A stretch of DNA of 64,000 nucleotides, taken from Methylosinus sp. C49 (lineage in GTDB: Bacteria; Pseudomonadota; Alphaproteobacteria; Rhizobiales; Beijerinckiaceae). The notes beneath the pieces were generated by a model. It was given only the letters and a program-made list of their open reading frames with translations, did not search any database and was not told where the DNA came from. A program made the translations under genes and the position numbers. The stretch spans positions 2,450,501 through 2,514,500 of the forward strand of contig NZ_AP022332.1 of the NCBI RefSeq assembly GCF_009936375.1, read 5' to 3'. Each line of letters opens with the position of its first letter. Position 1 is the first letter of the stretch. This document shows positions 41,081 through 50,584 of this stretch, one piece after another.

Positions 41081-41781
41081 GCATAGCTCGGAAAATAGGC
41101 GGCGAGCAGCCGGTCTCGGTAAGCCACGAGATTTGGCTGGCTCGCCACCGCGTCGCGGAGCGGCGAGACGAGTTCGGAGACTAGGGTCTGCGCCACCATG
41201 GCGAAGGCGGCGGCGTCGGCTGCGCTCGGCGCCGCGCCGAAGAGATAGGGCTTGTCGCCGAGCAGGGTGGAGAGCGCTTCTATGTCGCGCCGTCCGAGCT
41301 CGGCGAGCTGCTCATTCGTATGACGGCCGAGGCCCTGCGCTATGAGCGTGCGGGCGATCTTCTTGCGGATCAGCGCTTTGACCAGCGGTCGCACGATCGC
41401 CGGCGCGCCGGAGAAGAATAGCGCCGGCCCGCGCGCGAAATTGCCGTCGTCGATCCAGCGCGCCTGCACCAGCAGCCAATAATAATGTTCCTCCAGCATT
41501 TTCTCGATCGCCCAGCCGGCGGCGCGCTGTTCCGCGGTGAGGCCGGCGTCGAAATCTATGCCATAGGTTTTTTCGAGATAGAGGCGGATGAAGGTCGAGT
41601 CGGCGACGATCTTTCCCTGATCGTCGATGTAGGGCAGCTTGCCTTTGGGCGCGCGGCCGAAGCCGGAATGATCCTCGATATAGCGAAGTCCGGCGAATTT
41701 CAGAAGCGCCATGGTCTTGAGCACAAAGGGGCTTGCATCCGGGAGGCCGAAATAAGGACCGAATGAGTATAATTTTATCAT
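41071..41781 (-). CDS. Glutathione S-transferase family protein
   Basis: About 236 residues with a thioredoxin-like N-terminal domain (IKLYSFGPYFGLPDASPFVLK, KGKLPYIDDQGKIVADSTFI, containing the cis-Pro-like LPYI and the Asp-Ser glutathione site) and an all-helical C-terminal domain with AAPSAADAAAFAMVAQ. Glutathione transferases couple glutathione to electrophiles or act as reductases. This one looks like the Tom37/metaxin-related or failed-axon-type subgroup with LGRRDIEALSTLLGDKPYLFG. The ATG at 41781 follows AGAGG. It is convergent with ndk, stop codons one base apart. Substrate unknown. Confidence 0.83.
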   Translation of the reverse strand: MIKLYSFGPYFGLPDASPFVLKTMALLKFAGLRYIEDHSGFGRAPKGKLPYIDDQGKIVADSTFIRLYLEKTYGIDFDAGLTAEQRAAGWAIEKMLEEHYYWLLVQARWIDDGNFARGPALFFSGAPAIVRPLVKALIRKKIARTLIAQGLGRHTNEQLAELGRRDIEALSTLLGDKPYLFGAAPSAADAAAFAMVAQTLVSELVSPLRDAVASQPNLVAYRDRLLAAYFPSYAVG

Positions 41782-41923
41782 TGTCGAAACCTCTTTGCGG
41801 AAGCCGCCTAGAGAGTATGATCGAGAAGCTGCAAAGATCATATTGGCCGCTGACAAAGTTAAGTAAGTCTCGTATCTTTGCGTTAACATTGGGGCGAGTC
41901 CGCGCGACGGCGGCAAGAGCGAT

Positions 41924-42262
41924 ATGATGATAAAACGCTGGGTCTATTGGGGGGCGAGGGCCGCAGGCTTGCTGGCGCTCACGATTCTGCTCATAGCGAC
42001 GCCCTTCGACGGCGGGCTCGGCCTCGCGAAGCTTTTGGCTTTCGGCGTCTATCTCTGCCTTTTCGCGTTGCCGAGTCCGTGCAAGGGCGGCGCGTCCTAT
42101 CCTTTCGGCCATGGCTTTCGCAACGGCGCCGGATGCCCGCGGCAGGATCAGCCGGACGAGGGGACGGCGAGCGCCGGCTGCGGCGATGGGCTCGCGCCGA
42201 GCACGCGATTGCCTTCCACTCTGACGGCGCCGGAGGCGACGAGCCGCAAGGCGCGCGGATAG
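41924..42262 (+). CDS. Possible small membrane protein, overlaps purN
   Basis: A frame of 112 codons starting MMIKRWVYWGARAAG with two hydrophobic segments near residues 12-27 and 33-50, then a Gly/Pro/Cys-rich tail. The last 115 bp overlap the 3' end of purN on the other strand. An AT-rich, promoter-like region lies immediately upstream (41782-41923), shared with the divergent GST-like gene. I recognise no family. The membrane-like beginning argues for a real gene; the overlap and the low-complexity tail argue against. Confidence 0.3.
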   Translation: MMIKRWVYWGARAAGLLALTILLIATPFDGGLGLAKLLAFGVYLCLFALPSPCKGGASYPFGHGFRNGAGCPRQDQPDEGTASAGCGDGLAPSTRLPSTLTAPEATSRKARG

Positions 42263-42798
42263 AGCAGATGCTCCTGCTCGAGCACGCGCGCCGCGAGACT
42301 GTCGGGCGTGTCGGAATCGAGCACGGCGACCGCCGATTGGGCGACGATCGGCCCTTCGTCCATTTCTGGAACCACGAAATGCACGGTGCAGCCGTGGATC
42401 TTCACGCCATCGGCGAGCGCTCGCTCATGCGTGTGCAGGCCGCGAAAGGACGGCAGCAGCGCCGGATGAATATTGAGCATGCGCCCACGCCATTGGCCGA
42501 TGAACCAGGGCGTCAGCAGCCGCATGAAGCCGGCGAGGCAGAGAAAGTCGATTCGATGCGTCTCCAGCACGATCTGCAGCGAGCGCTCGAATTCCTCGCG
42601 GCCGGCGTAGATTTTGTGATCGACCGCGGCGACGCCGATTCCGGCGGCCTTGGCCTTGGCGAGGCCCGCGGCCTCCGGGCGATTGGAGGCGACCAGCGCG
42701 ATCTCGGCCGGAAAATCCGGCGCGCGCGCCGCCTCGATCAGCGCGTCCATATTGGAGCCGCGCCCTGAAATGAGGATCGCCGTGCGCAGCCGGCTCAC
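42148..42798 (-). CDS. purN: Phosphoribosylglycinamide formyltransferase
   Basis: A 216-residue enzyme using 10-formyltetrahydrofolate to formylate glycinamide ribonucleotide in purine synthesis. [16 protein letters not shown] (phosphate loop), [13 protein letters not shown], the catalytic [12 protein letters not shown] with Asn and His, and [15 protein letters not shown] with the catalytic Asp are present. It starts with GTG at 42798, overlapping the purM stop as GTGA, which explains why a longer ATG frame is not used. Gene pair purM-purN is the usual arrangement. Confidence 0.96.
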   Translation of the reverse strand: MSRLRTAILISGRGSNMDALIEAARAPDFPAEIALVASNRPEAAGLAKAKAAGIGVAAVDHKIYAGREEFERSLQIVLETHRIDFLCLAGFMRLLTPWFIGQWRGRMLNIHPALLPSFRGLHTHERALADGVKIHGCTVHFVVPEMDEGPIVAQSAVAVLDSDTPDSLAARVLEQEHLLYPRALRLVASGAVRVEGNRVLGASPSPQPALAVPSSG

Positions 42799-43859
42799 AG
42801 CGGCAGGGTCCCGCGCGTGACGACGCGCGGCCCGTCGCCCGACGCCGCGATCTCGCCTATGGCGATCGGCGTCTCGCCCGCTTCGCGCAGCGCTGCGACG
42901 GCTTCGTCCGCGCCGTCTTTGGCGACGACAACGACCATGCCGATTCCGCAATTGAAGGTGCGCAGCATTTCGGCTTCCGCGACGCCGCCCGTCAGCGCGA
43001 GCCAGGAGAAGACCGGCGGCGGACGAAATGCGCCGAGATCGAGCGAGGCGCCCAGACCCTTCGGCAGCACGCGCGGCAGATTGTCGGGAAAGCCGCCGCC
43101 GGTGATATGGGCGAGGCCGAGAATTTTCTCGCTGCGTTTCAGCGCCGCGAGCAGCGGCTTCACATAGATGCGCGTCGGCGTGAGCAGCGCCTCGGCCAGC
43201 GTTCGCTCGGCCGCGAAGGGCGCGGGCGCGTCCCAGGCGAGGCCCGACTCGGCGACGATGCGGCGAATAAGCGAAAAGCCGTTGGAATGGGCGCCGGAGG
43301 AGGGCAGGCCGAACAAGAGGTCGCCTTCCCTCACCTCGGCGCGCGGCAGCAGGCGGGAGCGCTCGGCCGCGCCGACGGCGAAGCCGGCGAGATCATAATC
43401 GCCCTTGGAATAGAGGCCCGGCATTTCCGCCGTCTCGCCGCCCAGCAGCGCGCAGCCGGCCTCGACGCAGCCGGCGGCGATCCCCGAGACGACCGAGGCC
43501 GCCGCATCCGGCTCGAGCTTGCCGCTCGCATAATAGTCGAGAAAAAACAGAGGCTCGGCGCCCTGGACCACGAGATCATTGACGCACATTGCGACGAGAT
43601 CGACGCCGATCGTATCGTGAACGCCCGATTCTATGGCGATCTTGATCTTGGTGCCGACGCCGTCATTGGCGGCAACCAGCACCGGATCGGAAAAGCCGGC
43701 CGCCTTGAGGTCGAAGAGGCCCCCGAAGCCGCCGATCTCGCCATCCGCGCCCGGCCGGCGAGTCGAGCGCACGGCGGGACGGATCATGTCCACCAATCGA
43801 TTGCCCGCGTCTATATCGACGCCGGCTTTCGCATATGTGAGGCCCTTGCCTTCCGTCAT
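42795..43859 (-). CDS. purM: Phosphoribosylformylglycinamidine cyclo-ligase (AIR synthetase)
   Basis: A 354-residue ATP-dependent enzyme closing the imidazole ring of 5-aminoimidazole ribonucleotide. Diagnostic blocks: [99 protein letters not shown] and [11 protein letters not shown]. Length and order match the family. It is translated together with purN through a GTGA overlap. No purine riboswitch or PurR-like site was recognised in the 126 bp upstream. Confidence 0.97.
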   Translation of the reverse strand: MTEGKGLTYAKAGVDIDAGNRLVDMIRPAVRSTRRPGADGEIGGFGGLFDLKAAGFSDPVLVAANDGVGTKIKIAIESGVHDTIGVDLVAMCVNDLVVQGAEPLFFLDYYASGKLEPDAAASVVSGIAAGCVEAGCALLGGETAEMPGLYSKGDYDLAGFAVGAAERSRLLPRAEVREGDLLFGLPSSGAHSNGFSLIRRIVAESGLAWDAPAPFAAERTLAEALLTPTRIYVKPLLAALKRSEKILGLAHITGGGFPDNLPRVLPKGLGASLDLGAFRPPPVFSWLALTGGVAEAEMLRTFNCGIGMVVVVAKDGADEAVAALREAGETPIAIGEIAASGDGPRVVTRGTLPL

Positions 43860-43985
43860 TCGGATGTCCCGCGCTCGGTTTCGAGCCAGCGGCCTAGCGC
43901 CTTACGCGCGCCAGCGCAATCCGTTTCGAACAGGGGACGAAACGCTTCCGAGACTTGGCTGGCTGTCCAGGATGCGCATCATAAT

Positions 43986-44264
43986 CTAGCGCTCCGCTTC
44001 CGTAGGAGGCCGGACGCGTTTTTGCTGCGCAGGGTCCGAGGCGCCGCACCGTTGGAAATTTTGCCGTGCTCGGGTGAGCGACAGCGAGCCATTGGGGCCG
44101 CCACGAACCTCGTCGGCGTCATGATCGTCCTGCCCATCGTCCTCCCAAAAACACACTGGGCAAATCTCATAGGCGCCCCGTTCGACGAGCGTGCGATAGC
44201 CGCAACACGGGCAACGATGCGCGGGCGCCTCTGAGAATGGCGCGACAATATTTCCCAATATCAT
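43986..44264 (-). CDS. CPCC-type cysteine-rich protein
   Basis: A 92-residue protein with CPCCGYRTLVERGAYEICPVC near residues 18-38, four or five cysteines as in the small CPCC family of zinc-ribbon-like proteins, followed by the acidic FWEDDGQDDHDADEVRGG motif typical of the family. Its role is unknown; zinc binding is likely from the two C-x2-C pairs. It is 38 bp downstream of the sufA-like gene on the same strand. Confidence 0.8.
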   Translation of the reverse strand: MILGNIVAPFSEAPAHRCPCCGYRTLVERGAYEICPVCFWEDDGQDDHDADEVRGGPNGSLSLTRARQNFQRCGASDPAQQKRVRPPTEAER

Positions 44265-44302
44265 CGCCCCAGGGTAGACGCGTGTCTAGGAGGAATGAAA
44301 GC

Positions 44303-44671
44303 TCAGCCGTTCACATGCTTCTCGACGGCGCTCGGATCGACCGGGTTGAGCTCGACGCTCTCGCCGCAGCCGCAGGCCGAGGTCTGGTTCGGGTTCTGGA
44401 ACACGAAGCTCGAGGAGAATTGCTGCACATCGAGATCCATGCGCGTGCCGAGCAGATAGATGACCGCCTGGCCGGCGACGATGACGCGCGCGCCTTTTTC
44501 TTCGATCACCTCGTCGCCGGGCGAGGGCTCGGCCAGCTCCATCTTATAGGCCATGCCGGCGCAGCCGCTCTTCTCCACCGATATGCGCAGGCCGATATTG
44601 GCGTTCTCGGCGCCGGCGAGCAGGCCGCGCACGCGCTCCGCCGCGGAGTCGCTGAGGCTCATGACGTTCAT
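44303..44671 (-). CDS. sufA: A-type iron-sulfur carrier SufA
   Basis: A 122-residue HesB/IscA-fold protein that carries clusters from the SufBCD scaffold to apoproteins. The three conserved cysteines are Cys37 in EKSGCAGMAYK and the pair in SACGCGES near residue 99-101. The body matches the family, including LLGTRMDLDVQQFSSSFVFQNP. A second ATG lies three codons in. It is the last suf gene here and is separated from sufT by a VOC-family gene. Sequence and operon position support the name. Confidence 0.93.
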   Translation of the reverse strand: MNVMSLSDSAAERVRGLLAGAENANIGLRISVEKSGCAGMAYKMELAEPSPGDEVIEEKGARVIVAGQAVIYLLGTRMDLDVQQFSSSFVFQNPNQTSACGCGESVELNPVDPSAVEKHVNG

Positions 44672-44728
44672 CTGTTCGCTCCCTACATCCCTTCGTCTTC
44701 CGCGTGGATGCGCGGCCAGACGTCGCGA

Positions 44729-45154
44729 TCAATAATTCTTCCATATGCCCGGCGTCGCCAGCTCGACGAGATTGTCGTCTGGATCGCGGAAATAGAGGCT
44801 CCGCCCGCCAAGCGGCCACTCCATCCTCGCCTCGATCGGCACATTCTTCTCCGCGAGCCGCCGCTCCCACAGGCCGAGATCCTCGGGCCGGATCGCGAGC
44901 GCGAAATGCAGACGCCCGCGACCTTCGTGCGGCGGTATCTCGCCCCCCGGCAGAACCACCGTCTCGCCCATAGTTTCCCGCGCGAAAAGTAGAAGCACGC
45001 TGCGCGGACCGCAATCATAGGCTATCAGCCGCTGATCGGCGAACATGGGCTCGAGGCCGAGCGCATCCTCATAGAAACGCGAGGCGCGCGTCAAATCCTC
45101 GACATAGAGAGCCGTCTCGAGACACCCGTCGATTTTCGGCGCGGGCGCTTCCAT
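44729..45154 (-). CDS. VOC (glyoxalase/bleomycin-resistance) family protein
   Basis: A 141-residue protein with the paired beta-alpha-beta-beta-beta modules of the vicinal oxygen chelate fold: TALYVEDLTRASRFYEDALGLEP in the first half and RLHFALAIRPEDLGLWERRL ... SLYFRDPDDNLVELATPG in the second. His and Glu positions (LHFAL, NLVELA) match metal-binding sites. VOC members act as glyoxalases, dioxygenases or resistance proteins; the substrate cannot be inferred. It is embedded between sufT and sufA on the same strand with 15 and 57 bp gaps. Confidence 0.85.
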   Translation of the reverse strand: MEAPAPKIDGCLETALYVEDLTRASRFYEDALGLEPMFADQRLIAYDCGPRSVLLLFARETMGETVVLPGGEIPPHEGRGRLHFALAIRPEDLGLWERRLAEKNVPIEARMEWPLGGRSLYFRDPDDNLVELATPGIWKNY

Positions 45155-45169
45155 CGGCTCTCCTCATTC

Positions 45170-45580
45170 TCACCACATGTCGAGCGTCATGCGGGCTTCG
45201 TCCGACATGCGGCTCTGATCCCATGGCGGCTCGAAGACGAGCTTGACGATGACGGCCATCACGCCCGGCACGAGGCTCACCGAGCTCTGCACCTGCTCGA
45301 CGATCGTGCCTGCGACGGGGCAGCCCGGCGCGGTCAAGGTCATGTCGATATAGACGACGTCCTCGGGCGTGATGTCGATATTGTAAATGAGGCCGAGCTC
45401 GAAAATATCGGCGGGAATCTCGGGATCCTGCACGGTCTTCAGCGCGGCGATGATGCCTTGCGTCAGCCGCTCGACATCTTCCTTCGATCGGCCGGCGGGA
45501 AGGGGCTGCTGCTCCTCCCGCGTCAGCTCCCGACCGGTCACGACTTCCTGCGGCTCCACCGCGTCATCGGTCTTGGTCAC
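45170..45580 (-). CDS. sufT: SUF-associated DUF59 protein SufT
   Basis: A 136-residue protein. After a charged 40-residue extension comes the MIP18/DUF59 domain: GIIAALKTVQDPEIPADIFELGLIYNIDI, VYIDMTLTAPGCPVAGTIVEQV with the conserved cysteine, and VKLVFEPPWDQSRMSDEARM. Such proteins help iron-sulfur cluster maturation. GTG start at 45580 with GGAG upstream. It follows sufS by 15 bp. Confidence 0.93.
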   Translation of the reverse strand: MTKTDDAVEPQEVVTGRELTREEQQPLPAGRSKEDVERLTQGIIAALKTVQDPEIPADIFELGLIYNIDITPEDVVYIDMTLTAPGCPVAGTIVEQVQSSVSLVPGVMAVIVKLVFEPPWDQSRMSDEARMTLDMW

Positions 45581-45595
45581 GATTCTGTCTCCTTA

Positions 45596-46846
45596 TCAAG
45601 AAAACAGCGCCTTCGCTTTCAGTAGCGCTTCCGCCAGGCGATCGACCTCGTCGCGCGTATTATACATTGCGAAAGAGGCGCGGCAGGTGGAGGTGACGTT
45701 GAAGCGCTGCAATAGCGGCATGGCGCAATGGGTTCCGGCGCGCACGGCGACGCCAGAGCGGTCGATGACGGTCGCTATGTCGTGGGCATGGGCCTCCGGC
45801 ATGTCGAAAGCGACGATCGGTCCCTTGTCCTTGGCGTGACCGAAGATTCGAAGCCCCGGTATAACGGAGAGGCGCTCATGCGCATAGGCGGTGAGATCGG
45901 CCTCATGAGCGCGGATCGCCGGGCGGCCGATCTTCTGCATATAGTCGAGCGCCGCGCCGAGCCCCGCCGCCTGCACGATGGGCGGTGTGCCGGCCTCGAA
46001 GCGATGCGGCGGCGTATTGTAGGTCACATAGTCGCGCGTGACCGTCTCGATCATCTCGCCGCCGCCGGCGAAGGGCGGCAGCTTCTCGAGCCACTCGCGC
46101 TTGCCATAGAGCGCGCCGATGCCGGTCGGTCCATAGAGCTTGTGGCCGGTGATGATGTAGAAATCGACGTCCAGCGCGCGCACGTCGACATCGAGATGCA
46201 CCGCGCCTTGCGAGCCGTCGACGAGAACCGGAACGCCATGGGCATGAGCGATGCGCACGACATCGGCGATCGGCGTCGGCGCCGCCAGCACATTGGACAT
46301 ATGCGTCAGCGCGACGATCTTCGTCCGCGGCGTGATGAGCTTCTCGAAATCCTCGAGCGAGAAGACGCCATTATCGTCGGTCTCGATCCATTTCAGCACC
46401 GCGCCCTTGCGCTCGCGCAGGAAATGCCAGGGCACGATATTGGAGTGATGCTCCATGATCGAGAGGATGATCTCGTCGCCCTCGCCGATATTGGCGAGGC
46501 CGAAAGAGGAGGCGACGAGATTGATCGCCTCCGTCGCGCCGCGCGTGAAGATGATCTCCTCGCGATCGCCGGCGTTGAGGAAGCGGCGCAAGGATTCGCG
46601 CGCGCCCTCATAGGCGTCGGTCGCCGCATTGGCGAGATAATGCAGGCCGCGATGCACATTGGCGTATTCGTGCTCGTAGACCTGGGAGATCCGCTCGATT
46701 ACCTGCCGCGGCTTCTGCGCCGAGGCGGCGTTGTCGAGATAGACGAGATCCTTGCCATAGGGCTTTTCGGCCAGGATCGGAAAGTCGCGGCGGATCGCCT
46801 CGACGTCATAGGCGGCCGTGGCCTCGGCCAAGAGCGGCTGGTTCAC
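45596..46846 (-). CDS. sufS: Cysteine desulfurase SufS (group II)
   Basis: A 416-residue PLP enzyme that mobilises sulfur from cysteine for cluster assembly. PLP lysine in IITGHKLYGPTGIGALYG near residue 226, the substrate-binding KPRQVIERI ... NVHRGLHYLANAATDAYEG start region, and the sulfur-accepting cysteine in AGTHCAMPLL near 364, then TCRASFAMYNT. This matches group II (SufS) rather than IscS. It overlaps sufD by four bases (ATGA). A group I enzyme is encoded at the start of the same operon. Confidence 0.97.
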   Translation of the reverse strand: MNQPLLAEATAAYDVEAIRRDFPILAEKPYGKDLVYLDNAASAQKPRQVIERISQVYEHEYANVHRGLHYLANAATDAYEGARESLRRFLNAGDREEIIFTRGATEAINLVASSFGLANIGEGDEIILSIMEHHSNIVPWHFLRERKGAVLKWIETDDNGVFSLEDFEKLITPRTKIVALTHMSNVLAAPTPIADVVRIAHAHGVPVLVDGSQGAVHLDVDVRALDVDFYIITGHKLYGPTGIGALYGKREWLEKLPPFAGGGEMIETVTRDYVTYNTPPHRFEAGTPPIVQAAGLGAALDYMQKIGRPAIRAHEADLTAYAHERLSVIPGLRIFGHAKDKGPIVAFDMPEAHAHDIATVIDRSGVAVRAGTHCAMPLLQRFNVTSTCRASFAMYNTRDEVDRLAEALLKAKALFS

Positions 46847-48147
46847 TTCGCTCCCCCTCGCTTGCCGAGCCAGCTGCGGATGCGCTCGAAATAGACGTCG
46901 CGCACCGCTTCCTCGCCGAGCGCCTCGACGATCTCGCCGGCGAAGCCTTCGATCAGCAGCGCCTCGGCCTCATGCTTGGGCAGGCCGCGCGCCACCAGAT
47001 AGAAGAGCTGGTCGGCGTCGAGACGTCCGCAAGTGGCGCCATGGCCGCAAACGACGTCGTCGGCGAAAATCTCCAGCTCCGGCTTATTGTTCATCGTGGC
47101 GTTCTCGCTGAGCAGCAGAGCCCGCGACTGCATGGAGCCGTCGGTCTTCTGCGCGCCCGGGCGCACCACCACCTTGCCTTGGAACACGCCGGTCGATTGA
47201 CCGTCGAGCACGCTGCGGAAACGCTCACGGCTCTGGCAATGGGCCGCCGCGTGCTCGACGACGAGCGTCGTATCCGCATGGTCCTTGCCGCCGAGCAGGG
47301 AAATTCCGTCGAGCGCGACGCTCGCCTCTTCGCCGGCGAGCCGCGCGAAGATTTGCCGGCGCACCAGACCGCCGCCTTCGACGAAGCCGAGCGATTTGAA
47401 CGACGCCTTCGCTTGGCCGGTGACGAGCAGGCTGAACAGCCGTATCGCCGCTTCCGACTGCGGGCCGATATCGGCGATATGCTCGACCTCGGCGCCGGCG
47501 CCGATCGCGAAGGCGAGAACGTGATTCTCCTGCGCGCCGGAAGGCGCGAGGGCGAGCGACGTCTCGACGATCTTCGCCTTGGCGCCGTCGCCGACGACGA
47601 CCAGCGAACGCGTGAAGGAGGAGCGCGCCTCGTCGCCGGTGGAGACCAGCAATATTTCGATCGTCTTCGCCACTTCCGTCGCCGGAGCGATGCGCAGAAC
47701 CACGCCGTCCTGCATCAGCGCCGCATTGAGAGCGACTACAGCGTCGGCGCCGGCGTTCTCCGGCAGGCCCAGCGCGGTGAGGACGGAGGCGTCCTCCTTG
47801 GCGAGGACGTCGGCGAGAGAGGCGAGCTCGACGCCGGCCGGCAAAGACGCGACATCGGACAGATCGGGACGGAAGGCGCCGTCGGCGACGACGAGACGCA
47901 CACGGCCGAGGGTCGTCGGCGGCAGCGTGATCGCTCCCGGCGCACCGAGCGGCGCCACTGTGCGCAGCGAGGCGCGCAGATCGGTGTAGTGCCACGCCTC
48001 GACGCGACGCGTCGGCAGTCCCTTGCGCGTGAAGAACTCCCACGAGGCCTGGCGCAACGCGGGCGCGCCCTTGCCCTTCATCGCCTCGAAGGCGCCGGCG
48101 AAGGCCGTCTCGGCCTCGCTCTTCTTGTCGATCGCCTGCACGGTCAT
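46843..48147 (-). CDS. sufD: Fe-S cluster scaffold subunit SufD
   Basis: A 434-residue protein with the beta-helix of SufB/SufD. The recognisable C-terminal part has HCQSRERFRSVLDGQSTGVFQGKVVV, ENATMNNKPELEIFADDVVCGHGATCG and LFYLVARGLPKHEAEALLIEGF. SufD pairs with SufB on the SufBC2D complex and supplies the histidine used in iron acquisition. The ATG at 48147 follows GAGGGTGAG; ten codons upstream are also open. It starts 10 bp after sufC and overlaps sufS. Confidence 0.95.
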   Translation of the reverse strand: MTVQAIDKKSEAETAFAGAFEAMKGKGAPALRQASWEFFTRKGLPTRRVEAWHYTDLRASLRTVAPLGAPGAITLPPTTLGRVRLVVADGAFRPDLSDVASLPAGVELASLADVLAKEDASVLTALGLPENAGADAVVALNAALMQDGVVLRIAPATEVAKTIEILLVSTGDEARSSFTRSLVVVGDGAKAKIVETSLALAPSGAQENHVLAFAIGAGAEVEHIADIGPQSEAAIRLFSLLVTGQAKASFKSLGFVEGGGLVRRQIFARLAGEEASVALDGISLLGGKDHADTTLVVEHAAAHCQSRERFRSVLDGQSTGVFQGKVVVRPGAQKTDGSMQSRALLLSENATMNNKPELEIFADDVVCGHGATCGRLDADQLFYLVARGLPKHEAEALLIEGFAGEIVEALGEEAVRDVYFERIRSWLGKRGGAK

Positions 48148-48157
48148 GATCTCACCC

Positions 48158-48907
48158 TCACGCCGCTTCGCCGACATAATCGCGATAGCCGCTCTTCTCG
48201 AGCTCGAGCGCGAGCTCCGGCCCGCCGGTCTTCTGAATCTTGCCCTTGGCCATCACATGCACAGTGTCCGGCTTGATGTAGTCGAGCAGGCGCTGATAAT
48301 GGGTGATGACGAGGAAGCCGCGGTTCGGCGAGCGCAGCGCGTTCACGCCCTCGGAGACGATGCGCAGAGCGTCGATGTCGAGGCCGGAGTCGGTCTCGTC
48401 GAGAATGCCGAACTTGGGCTGCAGCAGGCTCATCTGCAGAATGTCCATGCGCTTCTTCTCGCCGCCGGAGAAGCCGACGTTCAGCGCGCGCTTCAGCATG
48501 TCCATGTTGATGCCGAGCTTGGTGGACGCCTCGCGGATCAGCTTCATGAAGTCCGGCGTCTGCAGCTCTTCCTCGCCGCGCGAGCGGCGCTGCGCGTTCA
48601 CGGCGGCCTTGAGGAAGGTCATCGTCGCGACGCCAGGAATTTCGACCGGATATTGGAAGGCGAGAAACACGCCCTTGGCGGCGCGCTCATGCGGCTCGAG
48701 GCCCAGAATATTCTCGCCGTCGAGCAGCACCTCGCCCTCGGTGACGTCATAGCCCTCGCGGCCGGAGATGACATAGGAGAGCGTGGATTTGCCGGTGCCG
48801 TTCGGCCCCATGATGGCCGCCACCTCGCCGTCCTTCACCGTGAGGTTCAGCCCGTCGAGAATTTTGCGCTCGCCGATGGAGACGTGGAGATTCTTGATTT
48901 CGATCAT
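48158..48907 (-). CDS. sufC: Fe-S assembly ATPase SufC
   Basis: A 249-residue ABC-type ATPase of the SufBC2D complex. Walker [14 protein letters not shown] near residues 35-47, signature [14 protein letters not shown] near 149-162, Walker [17 protein letters not shown] near 167-182 and the switch His in [10 protein letters not shown]. These match SufC over the full length. ATP hydrolysis drives opening of SufB/SufD. A strong hairpin lies between sufB and this gene, so relative expression may be tuned. Confidence 0.97.
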   Translation of the reverse strand: MIEIKNLHVSIGERKILDGLNLTVKDGEVAAIMGPNGTGKSTLSYVISGREGYDVTEGEVLLDGENILGLEPHERAAKGVFLAFQYPVEIPGVATMTFLKAAVNAQRRSRGEEELQTPDFMKLIREASTKLGINMDMLKRALNVGFSGGEKKRMDILQMSLLQPKFGILDETDSGLDIDALRIVSEGVNALRSPNRGFLVITHYQRLLDYIKPDTVHVMAKGKIQKTGGPELALELEKSGYRDYVGEAA

Positions 48908-49000
48908 GGTCTCGTCCTGTTGGCTGTTCGCTGTCTTGCGAGGGACGTTGCAATTCGGGGGCCGCTCTTTGTGGGCCGTTTCGTCGCTCGCCTGCCTCGT

Positions 49001-49034
49001 AAAGAGGCGCTCAAAAAACGCAGAGCGCCTCTTT
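49001..49034. repeat. Strong hairpin between sufB and sufC
   Basis: Perfect 12-base stem AAAGAGGCGCTC/GAGCGCCTCTTT (49001-49012 and 49023-49034) with a ten-base loop. It begins 13 bp after the sufB stop on the minus strand and 93 bp before sufC. On the minus-strand transcript the loop holds the T-run (TGCGTTTTTT) and no T-run follows the stem, so this is not a classical terminator. It may act as an RNA-stabilising or processing structure. Confidence 0.75.
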
Positions 49035-49047
49035 GCTCATCGATACG

Positions 49048-50517
49048 TCAACCGACGCTGCCTTCGAGGCTAACTGCGATCAGTTTCTGCGCTTCCACTG
49101 CGAATTCCATGGGCAGCTTCTGCAGAACGTCGCGCACAAAACCATTGACGATGAGCGCCGTCGCCTCTTCTTCGGAAAGGCCGCGCTGCATGCAGTAGAA
49201 CAGCTGGTCATCGGAGATCTTCGACGTCGTCGCCTCATGCTCGAACACGGCGGAAGCGTTCTTCGACTCGAGATAGGGCACCGTATGCGCGCCGCATTTG
49301 TCGCCGATGAGCAGGCTGTCGCAATTTGTGAAATTGCGCGCGCCTTCCGCCTTGCGATGCGCCGACACCTGACCACGATAGGTGTTCTGCGAATTGCCGG
49401 CGGAGATGCCCTTGGAGATGATGCGGCTCTTGGTGTTCTTGCCGAGGTGGATCATCTTCGTGCCGCTGTCGACCTGCTGATAGCCGTTCGACACTGCGAT
49501 CGAATAGAACTCGCCTTGCGAATTGTCGCCGCGCAGAATGCAGGACGGATATTTCCACGTCACCGCGGAGCCCGTCTCCACTTGCGTCCAGGAGATATGC
49601 GAGTTCTTGCCGCGGCAATCGCCACGCTTGGTGACGAAATTGTAGATGCCGCCCTTGCCCTCGCTGTCGCCGGGATACCAGTTCTGCACCGTCGAATATT
49701 TGATCTCGGCGTCGTCGAGAGCGACGAGCTCGACCACGGCGGCGTGCAGCTGGTTCTCGTCGCGCTTGGGCGCCGTGCAGCCTTCGAGATAGCTGACATA
49801 GGAGCCGGCGTCGGCGATGATGAGCGTGCGCTCGAACTGTCCCGTGTTCTTCTCATTGATGCGGAAATAGGTCGACAGCTCCATCGGGCAGCGAACGCCC
49901 GGCGGGATGTAGACGAAAGATCCGTCCGAGAAGACGGCGGAGTTCAGCGTGGCGTAGAAATTATCCGTCACCGGAACGACAGAGCCGAGATATTTGCGCA
50001 CCAGCTCGGGATGCTCGCGCACCGCTTCCGAGATCGGGCAGAAGATCACGCCGGCCTTGGACAGCTCCTCGCGGAAGGTCGTCGCCACCGAGACAGAGTC
50101 GAACACCGCGTCCACGGCGACCTTGCGCTGCTCGACGCCGGCGAGCGCCTCCTGCTCGCGCAGCGGAATGCCGAGCTTCTCATAGGTGCGCAGCAGCTCG
50201 GGATCGACCTCGTCCAGCGACTTCGGCCCGGGCGTCGATTTCGGCGCGGAATAGTAATAGAGGTCCTGATAGTCGATCGCGGGATAATCGACGCGAGCCC
50301 ATTTGGGCTCCTCCATCGTCAGCCAGCGCCGATAGGCCTCGAGCCGCCACTCGGTCAGCCATTCGGGCTCGTTCTTCTTTGCCGAAATGAAGCGGACGAT
50401 ATCCTCGCTGAGACCCTTTGGGGCCTTTTCGGATTCGATATCGGTGGTGAAGCCGTATTTATATGCGTCGACGTCGATCTCTTCGACGCGCGCCACCGTC
50501 TCCTGGCGAGCCGCCAT
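49048..50517 (-). CDS. sufB: Fe-S cluster scaffold subunit SufB
   Basis: A 489-residue scaffold protein. Blocks seen include [20 protein letters not shown] near the start, [77 protein letters not shown] with the cluster-ligand cysteine, [21 protein letters not shown] and [15 protein letters not shown]. Length and order match the family. It is the second gene of the operon after the group I desulfurase, 67 bp downstream. Confidence 0.98.
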   Translation of the reverse strand: MAARQETVARVEEIDVDAYKYGFTTDIESEKAPKGLSEDIVRFISAKKNEPEWLTEWRLEAYRRWLTMEEPKWARVDYPAIDYQDLYYYSAPKSTPGPKSLDEVDPELLRTYEKLGIPLREQEALAGVEQRKVAVDAVFDSVSVATTFREELSKAGVIFCPISEAVREHPELVRKYLGSVVPVTDNFYATLNSAVFSDGSFVYIPPGVRCPMELSTYFRINEKNTGQFERTLIIADAGSYVSYLEGCTAPKRDENQLHAAVVELVALDDAEIKYSTVQNWYPGDSEGKGGIYNFVTKRGDCRGKNSHISWTQVETGSAVTWKYPSCILRGDNSQGEFYSIAVSNGYQQVDSGTKMIHLGKNTKSRIISKGISAGNSQNTYRGQVSAHRKAEGARNFTNCDSLLIGDKCGAHTVPYLESKNASAVFEHEATTSKISDDQLFYCMQRGLSEEEATALIVNGFVRDVLQKLPMEFAVEAQKLIAVSLEGSVG

Positions 50518-50584
50518 GTGTCCTCTCCTCGTCTCGACGGGTTCAAGGCCCGCCGGCCGAAATTAGAGCCGCCGGAGCCGCCCT

